A stretch of DNA of 64,000 nt from Alphaproteobacteria bacterium (GTDB lineage Bacteria; Pseudomonadota; Alphaproteobacteria; Caulobacterales; Hyphomonadaceae), in contig JAHJYW010000042.1 in assembly GCA_018827375.1 (NCBI GenBank), positions 124,001 to 188,000 on the forward strand, written 5' to 3'. Positions 43,171 to 53,177 of the stretch are shown here, piece by piece (the stretch's first letter is position 1; every line of letters begins with the position of its first letter). A model generated the notes under the pieces. The model did no database searches and was not told the origin of the DNA. It worked only from the letters and a program-made list of their open reading frames with translations. Position numbers and translations under genes: made by a program.

Positions 43171-45507
43171 CTAGAAATCTGCCGTGACCGTGAACACGAC
43201 CGTGCGCGGCGCGGAGATCCACGCACCGTTGCCTGAAATGCCCGCCAGGTAGTTCTGGTCGAACAGGTTGTTCACTGTCAGCCTGAAGTCGACATTCGAC
43301 AGGTCGTCCGACAGGGCCGAACCGGAGATGCCGGCATAGAGGTCAGCCTCAACATGGCTGTCTGCCACCCAGGTGTTCGACAGGTTCACGAACCGGTCAT
43401 CAATCCATTTCGTCGACAGGCCGGCATTGAAGTTGCCCTGCGTATAGTCGGCGCTGAGAACGAACATGTTCTCAGGAATGTTCGGCACCGTGTTGCCGAC
43501 AAAGATTCCAGCTGCTGCGTCGAGCACTGTGTCGCCCGTGCCGAGGATGGTCGCATCATTGTATGTGTACGATGCGAAGAGCGAAAGGCTGTCGGTTGCG
43601 CGGAACTCGCCGGCCATTTCGATCCCGCTGGAGTCGATACCGCCGCCATTGATGAAGCCGCCATTCGACGATTCCAGGTAGTCGATGCCATCGACCGACT
43701 CGGTCGGGGCAGGGAACAGGCGGTTCTCGAAGGTCGATTCAAAGTACACGACCGAACCGCGAAGCCTGTCACCGACATAGCGCACGCCAGCTTCCATGTT
43801 CTTCGAGGTTTCCGGATCAGGCACGCCCGTACCACCCAGCACTTCCAGCACGCCATCGGGGATGGCCTTGAAGTTCTCGGCATAACCGGCGAACAGTTCC
43901 ACGCCCGGCATGGCCGAAGGTGTCCAGGCGGCACCGCCCGAAAACAGCACGTCAGAGTCGCTCGAGATCTTGAAGTTCAGGGTCGGGTCGTTCGGCGTGA
44001 AATTGTCGACGCGCTCGAGTTCGTTCGAGAACTGTTTCACACCGATACGGAAGGTGAAGTCCGCCACTTCCACGACGTCCTCGGCATACCATTTGAAGGT
44101 CGTCTGCGGGAACTCGCGATTGTACTGCACCCAGTAGGCCGTGTTGTCATAGTCGGCACCGATGCGGGCATCGATCAGCTTGTGCCAGTCACGGTACTCA
44201 AAGCGTGTTGCGTCTTCATACCAGACACCACCACGAACCGTGTTGTTGACCGCGTCACTGATCTGGGTCTGCCATTCGAGATCGCCATAAACGCCCGTGC
44301 GTTCCTTCTGGTAATGCGTATGACGGTAGGACTGGACCGGAACAGCGCCCGATTGGTAGCAGGCCGGGTCATACTCGGCACCAGCGCCGCCATAGGGGAA
44401 CGTGATCGACGAAACGCAGCCGTCCGTGGGGCTCAGCGGCGTGCCGCCAGCGTCGACATAGTAGACCAGCGGATTGGTCGAGGCACCGAACTGGCCGACG
44501 TTCACGAGGTAAGGTGGCACCCAGTCGCCGCGGCCCGCATTGTCATGCCGGTAGACGCCGGCTTCCAGCGTCACGCCGTCAAACAATTCCTTCTCGCCCT
44601 TGAGGTAGAACAGGCTGTTTTCGCGCAGCGTGCCCCAGGCTTTCCGGTAAAGCTGGTCGATATAGGGAATGCCGGTCCATTCAGCTGTCAGCTGGTCCGA
44701 GTTCGGATCAGTGGCATAATCGGCAGGCGAGAATAGGCGCTGATAGTTGTTCTCGGTCGTGTCGTCATAGGAAAGGTAGCTCGTCCAGTCGATGCCGAAC
44801 TGCTCGGTCTGCAGCTTGGCTGCGAAATGGTCGCGCTGGTTGTCGGCGGACTGGTTCACATGGTCGGTGGCAGACTGCGTCGACAGCGACACCCAGAACT
44901 TGGTCTTGTTGTCAGCCAGCAGGCCGCTGTCATAACGGCCATAGAAGCGCTGTGCATCATAGTCGCCAAGCGAGGCTGAAACGCGGACGCGGCGCTCATC
45001 GAGCGGGTTCTGCGTCGTGAAGTTCAGCGTGCCGCCCAGCGCTTCGTTCGAGCGTGTGGCAATGTCGGCCGTACCTTGCGACACTTCGATTGCCCCGGCG
45101 TTCTGCGTGTCGATGAAGCGGTTGGCTTTCGAGCCGCCGCCATAGCCAGAACCACCGTTCGGGATGCCGTCGACCGTGATGCCGACCTGCTGTTCGCCAA
45201 GGCTGTTCTGGAAGCCGCGAACGGCAACGCCTGTCGACCAGTCGTCAAAGCCGAACGCGTCGCCCTCGGTCACCAGCACGCCGGGCAGGTTGTCGATCTG
45301 TGCCAGAAGGCTCGTGATCGGCGACTGTTGCAGCGCCATGGCCTCTGTTGATTCAGCTGACGAATAGGTCTGCTGCGAGCCGAGCACGATGATCGTGTCG
45401 AGCGACCGGGACTCATCCTCGGTCGTTGCAGCATCGTCGGCATAGGCGCCAAGAACCAGGCCCATGCTGACACCGGCCAGAAGGCCGGCTTTCCAGTAAG
45501 TATTCAT
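43171..45507 (-). CDS. TonB-dependent outer-membrane receptor
   Basis: The 778-residue protein has an N-terminal signal (cleavage near AYADD) and a plug domain. The plug starts at SRSLDTIIVLGSQQTYSS and contains QIDNLPGVLVTEGDAFGFDDW, VAVRGFQNS, QVGITVDGIPNGGSGYGGGS, and TRSNEALGGTLNFTTQNP. The remaining ~550 residues form the beta barrel with a C-terminal aromatic end (VFTVTADF). It imports a scarce nutrient using TonB energy. The neighbour PhoD and a Pho-box-like sequence upstream hint at a phosphate- or phytate-type ligand, which is inference; an iron chelate is also possible. The Gly-rich plug loop (GGSGYGGGSKAN) is unusual. Confidence 0.92.
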   Translation of the reverse strand: MNTYWKAGLLAGVSMGLVLGAYADDAATTEDESRSLDTIIVLGSQQTYSSAESTEAMALQQSPITSLLAQIDNLPGVLVTEGDAFGFDDWSTGVAVRGFQNSLGEQQVGITVDGIPNGGSGYGGGSKANRFIDTQNAGAIEVSQGTADIATRSNEALGGTLNFTTQNPLDERRVRVSASLGDYDAQRFYGRYDSGLLADNKTKFWVSLSTQSATDHVNQSADNQRDHFAAKLQTEQFGIDWTSYLSYDDTTENNYQRLFSPADYATDPNSDQLTAEWTGIPYIDQLYRKAWGTLRENSLFYLKGEKELFDGVTLEAGVYRHDNAGRGDWVPPYLVNVGQFGASTNPLVYYVDAGGTPLSPTDGCVSSITFPYGGAGAEYDPACYQSGAVPVQSYRHTHYQKERTGVYGDLEWQTQISDAVNNTVRGGVWYEDATRFEYRDWHKLIDARIGADYDNTAYWVQYNREFPQTTFKWYAEDVVEVADFTFRIGVKQFSNELERVDNFTPNDPTLNFKISSDSDVLFSGGAAWTPSAMPGVELFAGYAENFKAIPDGVLEVLGGTGVPDPETSKNMEAGVRYVGDRLRGSVVYFESTFENRLFPAPTESVDGIDYLESSNGGFINGGGIDSSGIEMAGEFRATDSLSLFASYTYNDATILGTGDTVLDAAAGIFVGNTVPNIPENMFVLSADYTQGNFNAGLSTKWIDDRFVNLSNTWVADSHVEADLYAGISGSALSDDLSNVDFRLTVNNLFDQNYLAGISGNGAWISAPRTVVFTVTADF

Positions 45508-45549
45508 CTCTATTCCCTTGTTTAAGACGTATGACCCGCGCGCGCACTT

Positions 45550-45610
45550 CCCCGTTCACGCAGGCCACTGGCCTGTGTGCTGGGGTCCCTTCCGCGACTC
45601 TGCGGAAGGG
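45550..45610 (-). promoter_or_regulatory. Two adjacent stem-loops in the TonB receptor 5' leader
   Basis: Going 5' to 3' on the minus strand, a perfect 9-bp stem (arms 45602-45610 and 45587-45595, 6-base loop) is followed by a longer hairpin (45585-45550). The long hairpin has CCCC/GGGG at its base and CACACAGGCC/GGCCTGCGTG above it with one mismatch. Neither is followed by a T-run. I do not match them to a known riboswitch class: the conserved cobalamin, TPP or SAM motifs are not evident. They begin about 43 bases ahead of the start codon. Confidence 0.45.
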
Positions 45611-45660
45611 ATGATCTGTGCTGCTGATTTGGTCAGCTACGACCTCTAGGTGACGAACAC

Positions 45661-45678
45661 GTGACAGTTAGCTTACAA
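45661..45678 (-). promoter_or_regulatory. Pho-box-like sequence within a perfect dyad
   Basis: The minus strand reads TTGTAAG-CTAA-CTGTCAC. The second half equals the PhoB half-site and the first matches it at four of seven positions with the correct 4-base spacing. It overlaps a perfect inverted repeat, ACAGTTA (45664-45670) and TAACTGT (45680-45686), which could instead be an operator of another repressor. It lies about 155 bases before the TonB receptor start. Confidence 0.3.
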
Positions 45679-45735
45679 GTAACTGTCGCCACAATTTATT
45701 GTCCGTTCCGTCACAAAAGCTCCCGTGATCGGGCT

Positions 45736-47094
45736 TCAACGTTTTGTGCTCACCGCGGGCCACGCCGTATCCAGAACAAGTGCGGCAAACAGTGTCACAC
45801 CCGCCATCGGCAGGAGCAACGCAAGGCAGACAATCAGTACAATGACGCCCGCCGCGATCCGCCTGTCCGTCGGCATGGGCGGCACGCCGATCTGACACTG
45901 CGGTCGCCGCTTCCACCACATCACGCCGCCTGTCACGCTGAGCATCACCACGCCCAGGGCGGCGATCACGCCCAGCACCTGGTTTGGCCAGCCAAATAGC
46001 GCGCCCTCATGGAAAGCGACGCCATAGGCCACCGTCTGGTCCGCCATGTTCTGGTCGGCAAAACGGATGCGCATTACCTCGTCGCCGCTCCACTTGTCAT
46101 AATGCACGGTCTCGTAGCGTGGTCGGAACTGCGGCATCGCCCGGACTGTCCACACGCCATTCTCTCCGCGCGGCGGCTGGATGTTCACCGGCGCCCAAAG
46201 GCCCTGCGGCACCACCTTGTCCACCACGTCCTGCAGCGAAATCCCGGCCGCAGCCATCTCGCCCATCTCCGCAATCATGGCATTCTCGTCCGCGTCGCTG
46301 CCGGTCTTCCAGAGATCCGCCCCGCCCATGTCGTGGCCCGCATGCGGATCACCGGACTGCAACGTCACGAACCATTTCTGCCCCGGTGTCTTCAGCCCCG
46401 CCAGCGCCTTCGCCTGCGTGAAGCCCGCGCCCCACACCTGCGTCCACGGCAGGCCCGACAGCAGCATGACCAGCACCAGCACGCCGATCCATGCACCCGT
46501 CGCGCCATGAAGCTTCTTCCAGACATCCCGCCGCCCAACGCGTACCGAAAGGTCCGGCACGAACACGCGCCACCACGCCACGCCGCGCGGCCACCACAGA
46601 TACAGGCCCGTCACGATCAGGATGATCGTCCAAGACGCCATCGTCTCCACCACCAGCGAGCCGCGATTGCCGCCCAGCAGTGTCCCATGGATGCGCGATA
46701 CGAATGTCATGATCCGCGCGTCGGATTTCACATCATGCAGGATGGCGCCCGTATGCGTGTCGAGCCAGATATAGCGCGCCGGGCCGTCACCCACGATCTC
46801 GGCTTCCGCGGTCAGGTCGTCCGGTCCGTCCGGCAACACATAGCGTTTGAGAATATAGCCCTTATGGGTAGCGAGCGCATTCGCGACCAGCGTGTCGGCC
46901 GGCACAAGGGTGCCCGCCTCCCGTGACGCCTTCGCATTGATCCCCGCTTCAATCGCGGCCTCCACCTGCGGCTTGAACAGGTAGGCCGACCCCGTGAGGG
47001 CCAGGATCACAACGAATGGGATCACCACCAGCCCGGCAATGAAATGCCAGCGCCAGACGCGTTGCTGAAGCCCTGATCGGAACGCACTCGCCAT
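45736..47094 (-). CDS. PepSY-associated transmembrane protein
   Basis: The 452-residue inner-membrane protein has the PepSY_TM architecture. The opening WRWHFIAGLVVIPFVVILALTGSAYLF is a membrane helix. Periplasmic PepSY-like stretches (LDTHTGAILHDVKS... and YDKWSGDEVMRIRFADQN) alternate with helices around WTIILIVTGLYLWWPRG, TGAWIGVLVLVMLLSGLPWT and VLGVIAALGVVMLSVTGGVMWWKRRP. Such proteins accompany TonB receptors for siderophores and are thought to reduce or release imported iron; some act with copper. It is four bases downstream of the 47099-49105 receptor, so the pair is surely cotranscribed. Confidence 0.9.
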   Translation of the reverse strand: MASAFRSGLQQRVWRWHFIAGLVVIPFVVILALTGSAYLFKPQVEAAIEAGINAKASREAGTLVPADTLVANALATHKGYILKRYVLPDGPDDLTAEAEIVGDGPARYIWLDTHTGAILHDVKSDARIMTFVSRIHGTLLGGNRGSLVVETMASWTIILIVTGLYLWWPRGVAWWRVFVPDLSVRVGRRDVWKKLHGATGAWIGVLVLVMLLSGLPWTQVWGAGFTQAKALAGLKTPGQKWFVTLQSGDPHAGHDMGGADLWKTGSDADENAMIAEMGEMAAAGISLQDVVDKVVPQGLWAPVNIQPPRGENGVWTVRAMPQFRPRYETVHYDKWSGDEVMRIRFADQNMADQTVAYGVAFHEGALFGWPNQVLGVIAALGVVMLSVTGGVMWWKRRPQCQIGVPPMPTDRRIAAGVIVLIVCLALLLPMAGVTLFAALVLDTAWPAVSTKR

Positions 47095-47098
47095 GGTC

Positions 47099-49105
47099 CT
47101 AGAACCTCGCCCGAATGCCGCCGAACACGGCCCGGCGCTCTACAGGATAGTAAATCGCCGACGCATCGGTCGCCGTGATCGCCGCGCTGACATCGCCAAT
47201 GGCTTTCTCGTCGGCCAGGTTCCTTGCATCAAGGAACAGGTCCATACGGTCATTCACGCTCCAGCTGGCTGTTGCGCCCAGCAACACATAACCGTCGACC
47301 TTCGTCGTGTTGTTATAGTCGGCATAGGGGCCCTCGGGCACCCATTCCACGCTCGGCGCCACGTGCAGCCGTTCCGTCCCGATGCGCAGCTCGGCCCGGT
47401 AGACATGCTCCGGCACAACCGGCAGCTGGTTGTCGCTATATTGCACGTCACCATCAAACTTGAAGTCTGAATAGGTGTAGACCTGCCGCAGACGCAGCCA
47501 GTCGTCCAATTGCAGCGAAAGTCCGGCCTCGATGCCCTGGTGGATCGTCTGGTCGCCATTGAACGTGGATGCGGGAATGTCTGCATTCACCGTATACTGA
47601 AGCAGTTCGCCATCAATCTCTGACCGATAGACCGAGACATCCCATTCCGCGATGCCCTTGCTGCCGCGCGTGCCGGCTTCCAGCGTCCACGCCGTCTGCT
47701 TCTCCACCGGCACGAACGCCGCCACCTGCGCCAACTCGCCATAGCCGGGGAACTCTGCTGACTTGCTCAGATTGCCATAGACCTGAATGTCAGGCGTCGC
47801 CGCGTACAGCATGCCTAGCTTCGGCGAGAACGCGTTGAATTCCTTCTCGCCTTTCACGCCCGTCGCGCCACCCGAAAACAGGTTGAACTTCTCAAACTGC
47901 TCGCGTTTGCCATTGGCATAAATGCCTCCGCCGATCAGCGTCAGCCTGTCGGTCGCGTGATAGCGCACCTCGGAATACACGTTGCTCGTATAGGCTTTCT
48001 GATCTGCGTCGAAGGCCAGCGCGCCGCTGGCGCCATTATTGTTGATATAGCGCTGATAATCGACATCGCCGTAGCGCGCCTCGCCGCCAATCGTGGCCTC
48101 CCATTTGCCGCTTGCCCAGTCCCAGCGCGCAAAGGCGCCTCGGTCCTGCGTGTCCTGTTCCAGCACCTGGAAGATGGGGTGGTGCAGCGACTTGTCGTTC
48201 AGGAACACGCCGACTTTCAGCTCGCTGCTGTCGAACGCAATCGTGGTCTGGTTCTGCAGGCGAACGGACTCGATATCGCGGCCCTGATCATTCACGAAGT
48301 TCCCGGTCTTCGGATCATTCAGCGCCACGGCCTCGGTCAGCGCGCCCGGCAATTCCTGGTTCAGCTGGTTCACGCTGACATAGAAGCGCGTGGTGATACG
48401 GTCGGTCACCGCATAGCCGACATTGCCGTTGAATCGCACGGACTCGCGCTTGGCATGGTCGCGGTCGCCATCGGACGTATCCGTGCTGATCGCGCCCCAG
48501 GCATCCAGACGGTCCCCCGCCATGCCACCGGAAACCAGCAGGCGCGCCGTGTCATTGCTTCCAATGTCACCGCGCACATAGACGCCCGGCGCCGTGCGGC
48601 CCGTCGGCGTGACGCCATTGATCGCGCCGCCCAGCGTGCCGGATCCATAGCGCAGGGCGTTCGATCCCCGGAACACTTCCAGATGGTCGAAGAAGATCGG
48701 CTCCAGTTCCTGGAAATCGCCATTGTCGTCGGCCAGGTTGATCGGCACGCCGTCCTGCAACAGCGTCAACCCGCGCATGTGATACCCCCGGCTTAGGCCG
48801 GACCCACGGATGGAAATGCGCACTTCCTGGCCAAAGCGTGGCTGTGTGTAGACGCCTGGCGAGAAAGACAGCGTATCGCGCAGCGAGACGAGGAACCGAT
48901 CGGCATATTCGTCGTGCGAGACGACTTCCGCGCCACCCGGCGTCTTTGCCACCAGCGCTTCGGCTTCCAGCGTGCTGGCATTGGAGGTCACGATGATCGT
49001 GTCCTGATAGAGTGTCGCATCATCCGCAGCAGCGAATGGCGCACAGCCGAGCATGGCGCCCAGCGCGACAAGGCTCACACGGGAGCCCGATTTGAGATGT
49101 TTCAT
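47099..49105 (-). CDS. TonB-dependent receptor, siderophore/metal type
   Basis: The 668-residue receptor has a signal peptide (cleaved near PFAAA) followed by a plug with TIIVTSNASTLEAEALVAKTPGGAEVV, LSFSPGVYTQPRFGQEVRISIRGSGL and YHMRGLTLLQDGVPINLADDNGDFQELEP. ALRYGSGTLGGAINGVTPTG is also present. These blocks resemble FecA-like iron receptors. The barrel ends in the typical C-terminal phenylalanine after GGIRARF. With DUF2946 before it and a PepSY membrane protein after it, the set looks like a three-gene metal-uptake cassette, iron most likely and copper possible. No Fur box was identified by eye. Confidence 0.92.
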   Translation of the reverse strand: MKHLKSGSRVSLVALGAMLGCAPFAAADDATLYQDTIIVTSNASTLEAEALVAKTPGGAEVVSHDEYADRFLVSLRDTLSFSPGVYTQPRFGQEVRISIRGSGLSRGYHMRGLTLLQDGVPINLADDNGDFQELEPIFFDHLEVFRGSNALRYGSGTLGGAINGVTPTGRTAPGVYVRGDIGSNDTARLLVSGGMAGDRLDAWGAISTDTSDGDRDHAKRESVRFNGNVGYAVTDRITTRFYVSVNQLNQELPGALTEAVALNDPKTGNFVNDQGRDIESVRLQNQTTIAFDSSELKVGVFLNDKSLHHPIFQVLEQDTQDRGAFARWDWASGKWEATIGGEARYGDVDYQRYINNNGASGALAFDADQKAYTSNVYSEVRYHATDRLTLIGGGIYANGKREQFEKFNLFSGGATGVKGEKEFNAFSPKLGMLYAATPDIQVYGNLSKSAEFPGYGELAQVAAFVPVEKQTAWTLEAGTRGSKGIAEWDVSVYRSEIDGELLQYTVNADIPASTFNGDQTIHQGIEAGLSLQLDDWLRLRQVYTYSDFKFDGDVQYSDNQLPVVPEHVYRAELRIGTERLHVAPSVEWVPEGPYADYNNTTKVDGYVLLGATASWSVNDRMDLFLDARNLADEKAIGDVSAAITATDASAIYYPVERRAVFGGIRARF

Positions 49106-49174
49106 TGAAAGGTATTTTCTCTTCTGGCGCGGCCTTGGGCGCGCGCTTGGTCTGACAGGATTAAAAGCTCAGTG

Positions 49175-49621
49175 TCAGCTGAAGAGAGGGGGGCCGCGTG
49201 CGGGCAGGGGAGCGGTAATGACGCGCGATGCAGGCGGTGCCCGTAGCGGCGGCAGCGTGCGGTCATTGTGGCGGCGAATGGCAGGGGCATCGAAAACGAA
49301 ACCATCCTGCGCACCCGTCATCACCGAGGCGACCGCGAACGGACACGGCGCCATATGGCCGGGGTCACTATGGTCGCCCTCAGGGGCGCTGTCGGAGGGG
49401 GCGTCCGGCTGCTCGTCACCATGCAGGCCGGTCACCTTGCGGCTCACCGGGTCCACAACAACGGTCCGTCCGGAGCATAGCTCGATCGTGAATCCGGTGC
49501 CTGCCTCGGCCGTCGCAATCATCCAGCCGGTCGGCACAGCGGCGCGCACCAGCAGTGCCACCAGCATCAGGGTGGCGACCGCCCGGAATATGGAAAGACG
49601 AGAGAGCAGGCCCTTGCGCAT
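49175..49621 (-). CDS. DUF2946-like exported small protein
   Basis: The 148-residue protein has an N-terminal hydrophobic helix (AVATLMLVALLVRAAVPTGWMIA) followed by IELCSG. Further on there is a His/Asp-rich stretch ending PGHMAPCPFAVASVM. A helix ending in VPxGWM and a later H-x-x-x-CPF motif are typical of DUF2946, a family of small proteins commonly encoded beside TonB receptors and copper genes. It may bind a metal in the periplasm. It is 69 bases upstream of the receptor on the same strand. Confidence 0.72.
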   Translation of the reverse strand: MRKGLLSRLSIFRAVATLMLVALLVRAAVPTGWMIATAEAGTGFTIELCSGRTVVVDPVSRKVTGLHGDEQPDAPSDSAPEGDHSDPGHMAPCPFAVASVMTGAQDGFVFDAPAIRRHNDRTLPPLRAPPASRVITAPLPARGPPLFS

Positions 49622-49677
49622 GCCGCTCCCTTAGCCAGCCGTCATGAAGGCGGCAATTGCGCTAGTGTCGCACATAG

Positions 49678-49707
49678 CAAAACGGCCCTCCGTTTCCGGA
49701 GGGCCGT
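49678..49707 (-). terminator. Rho-independent terminator of groESL
   Basis: On the minus strand a perfect stem (arms 49682-49692 and 49697-49707, 4-base loop) ends in four T residues at 49681-49678. It starts 30 bases beyond the groL stop codon. Confidence 0.88.
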
Positions 49708-49737
49708 CTGTTCGTTTCGGTAGGCTTGGGGCCTGGA

Positions 49738-51387
<1,650 letters not shown>

Positions 51388-51439
51388 TTACCTCTTTGAA
51401 TGGTTTGGATATTTCAGGAGATCGCAGCAGGGGCGGAGA

Positions 51440-51733
51440 CTATTTGGTCTCCAGAACGCCCATGATGTCGCTCTCTTTCATGATGAGCAGCTCTTCGCCT
51501 TCGACGGTGACTTCCGTGCCGGACCATTTGCCGAACAGGACGCGGTCTTTCGCTTTCACATCGAGGGGGATGCGCTTGCCCGCATCATCAAGAAGGCCTG
51601 CGCCAACGGCGACAACGACGCCTTCTTGTGGTTTTTCCTTGGCGGTATCGGGAATGATGATCCCGCCCTTGGACTTTTCTTCTTCCTTGACGCGGCGCAC
51701 GACAACGCGGTCGTGGAGGGGACGAAGTTTCAT
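51440..51733 (-). CDS. groS: 10 kDa co-chaperonin GroES
   Basis: GroES caps the GroEL ring. The 97-residue sequence shows [38 protein letters not shown], with the mobile loop centred on KGGIIIPD, followed by [24 protein letters not shown] and the C-terminal ESDIMGVLE. It is the first gene of the groESL operon, under the promoter and CIRCE element immediately upstream. Confidence 0.99.
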   Translation of the reverse strand: MKLRPLHDRVVVRRVKEEEKSKGGIIIPDTAKEKPQEGVVVAVGAGLLDDAGKRIPLDVKAKDRVLFGKWSGTEVTVEGEELLIMKESDIMGVLETK

Positions 51734-51805
51734 ATTGAGCCTCTCGCTTTTCTACGTAGGTTCGGGGTTGAATCTGTGGCGTCGGCTTCGGAACGGAGAG
51801 GGGTG

Positions 51806-51832
51806 TTAGCACTCACCCGTCCCGACTGCTAA
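51806..51832 (-). promoter_or_regulatory. CIRCE operator for HrcA
   Basis: TTAGCACTC (51806-51814), a nine-base spacer, and GACTGCTAA (51824-51832) match the CIRCE consensus TTAGCACTC-N9-GAGTGCTAA with one mismatch. It lies just downstream of the predicted groESL -10 and 73 bases before the groS start, the expected position for HrcA repression that is relieved on heat shock. Confidence 0.93.
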
Positions 51833-51842
51833 CGCTGCAGCG

Positions 51843-51871
51843 GAAGTAGGAGGGCCGGAGGCGCGCGTCAA
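51843..51871 (-). promoter_or_regulatory. groESL promoter
   Basis: Read on the minus strand, TTGACG (51871-51866) and TACTTC (51848-51843) are separated by exactly 17 bases. The -10 box ends ten bases before the CIRCE element, so the transcription start would fall at or inside the operator. Confidence 0.65.
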
Positions 51872-51945
51872 CGGGCCAACCGTGAATTTTTTGCTCAATC
51901 AGGGCGCGCAGATGCTATGAAAACAGGCATCTAGAGGGGTAGGGC

Positions 51946-53127
51946 ATGGTTAAACTCGCATATGATGCTTCGGGCCAGGCCGTTAAAGTCCCCGCACTGG
52001 AAGCGATTGCCCTCACGCGGCCCGAATTCTTCTCCGGCCCGCGAATCTGGGCCGAGACCCTCGCGCCCGCCCTTCAGGCCCGCGAGGCAGACCGGCGCAC
52101 AACCGTCAAAAAGGCCTGGCGCAAGACAATCGTCGCCGCCTTGCTGCCCATGCTCCTGCTCTTCGTCCTGTCGGTGCCTTATCCCGGTTTGGCCGGCGGT
52201 TGGCCCATGGTGCTGTTCTTCGGCTCGGGGATTTCCGTGGTTCTGGTCGCGGGGCTCGACTGGCTCAAGGTCTACCATATGAAGGCCACCACGAAGGAAC
52301 TCGTCCTCGGCGCGGCCTGCCAGTGCTTCGATTTTACCTACGAAACCCTCTCGCCGGACGTTTCCCGCATCACCGACCTGAAAAGCTTCGTCGCCGTCGG
52401 CCGCGCCTACCAGAAGACATACGGCTCGCCGGGCGCCATGACGGCGAAGAAACGCAAGCGCGGCGGCCAGACCCGAATCACCACGCCCTTCGGCAGCGCC
52501 AGCTTCGGCAGTTCCAACGCCTCCGGCCCGGACTGCCCCACCCCGGCCTATGATATCCTTGAAAGCGCCAGTCTCCTGCCGGGCCACGATACCCGTGCCT
52601 TTGAAGACCTCATCAAGGGCACCCGCGCTGGCGCCAACTTCGAGTTGGTCGAATGCAAGCTCGCCACGAGCGGCAAGAATGGAGGCACCGTTTTCCAGGG
52701 CCTTCTCTTCCATGTCGAATATCCGGAGCGCTTCTTCGGCCGCACGCTCCTCGCCCGGTCCCGCTGGTGGAAGCGCGGCAAGGCCTCGAAAGACCTCACC
52801 AAGGTCCGCCTTATCTCCGCCGAACTCGACAAGGCCTTCACCGTCTATTCCAATGACCAGGTCGAAGCCCGCATCCTGCTGACGCCCGACCGCCTCGAAC
52901 GCCTCCTCGCGCTGGAGCGTCACTTCTCCGGCGGAAAGCTGCGCGGCGTATTCGAGGACGGCCACATGACCCTCGCCCTCGAAGCCCCCAACCAGTTCGA
53001 GGCCGGCTCCATCTTCAAACCCCTCGTCGATCCGGCCCGCTTCACCACCGCCCTCATCGAACTCGGCTTGGTCTGCGACGTCATCGACGGCTTCCTCACG
53101 CGCGACTGGGTGCAGGACAAACTGTAG
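51946..53127 (+). CDS. DUF3137-family membrane protein
   Basis: The 393-residue protein has a cytoplasmic N-terminus with a PxFFSGPRIW segment, then two closely spaced membrane helices (about residues 63-80 and 84-105, LLPMLLLFVLSVPYP and LFFGSGISVVLVAGL). The large soluble domain begins with KELVLGAACQCFDFTYE and includes a C-terminal VEARILLTPDRLERLLALE...FEDGHMTLAL. This layout is that of DUF3137 proteins, whose function is unknown. It is the first gene after the groESL promoter in the opposite direction; the two starts are 212 bases apart. Confidence 0.82.
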   Translation: MVKLAYDASGQAVKVPALEAIALTRPEFFSGPRIWAETLAPALQAREADRRTTVKKAWRKTIVAALLPMLLLFVLSVPYPGLAGGWPMVLFFGSGISVVLVAGLDWLKVYHMKATTKELVLGAACQCFDFTYETLSPDVSRITDLKSFVAVGRAYQKTYGSPGAMTAKKRKRGGQTRITTPFGSASFGSSNASGPDCPTPAYDILESASLLPGHDTRAFEDLIKGTRAGANFELVECKLATSGKNGGTVFQGLLFHVEYPERFFGRTLLARSRWWKRGKASKDLTKVRLISAELDKAFTVYSNDQVEARILLTPDRLERLLALERHFSGGKLRGVFEDGHMTLALEAPNQFEAGSIFKPLVDPARFTTALIELGLVCDVIDGFLTRDWVQDKL

Positions 53128-53177
53128 GAAAGAGGCGCTCTCTCCGCCCCCTGCAAAACCGTGCCTACAATGCCCCC

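Noticed and set aside
45550-45585. Cobalamin riboswitch upstream of the TonB receptor
   Set aside because: GCCACTG, which resembles part of the cobalamin B12 box context, appears only on the plus strand, opposite to the gene, and the other conserved blocks are absent.
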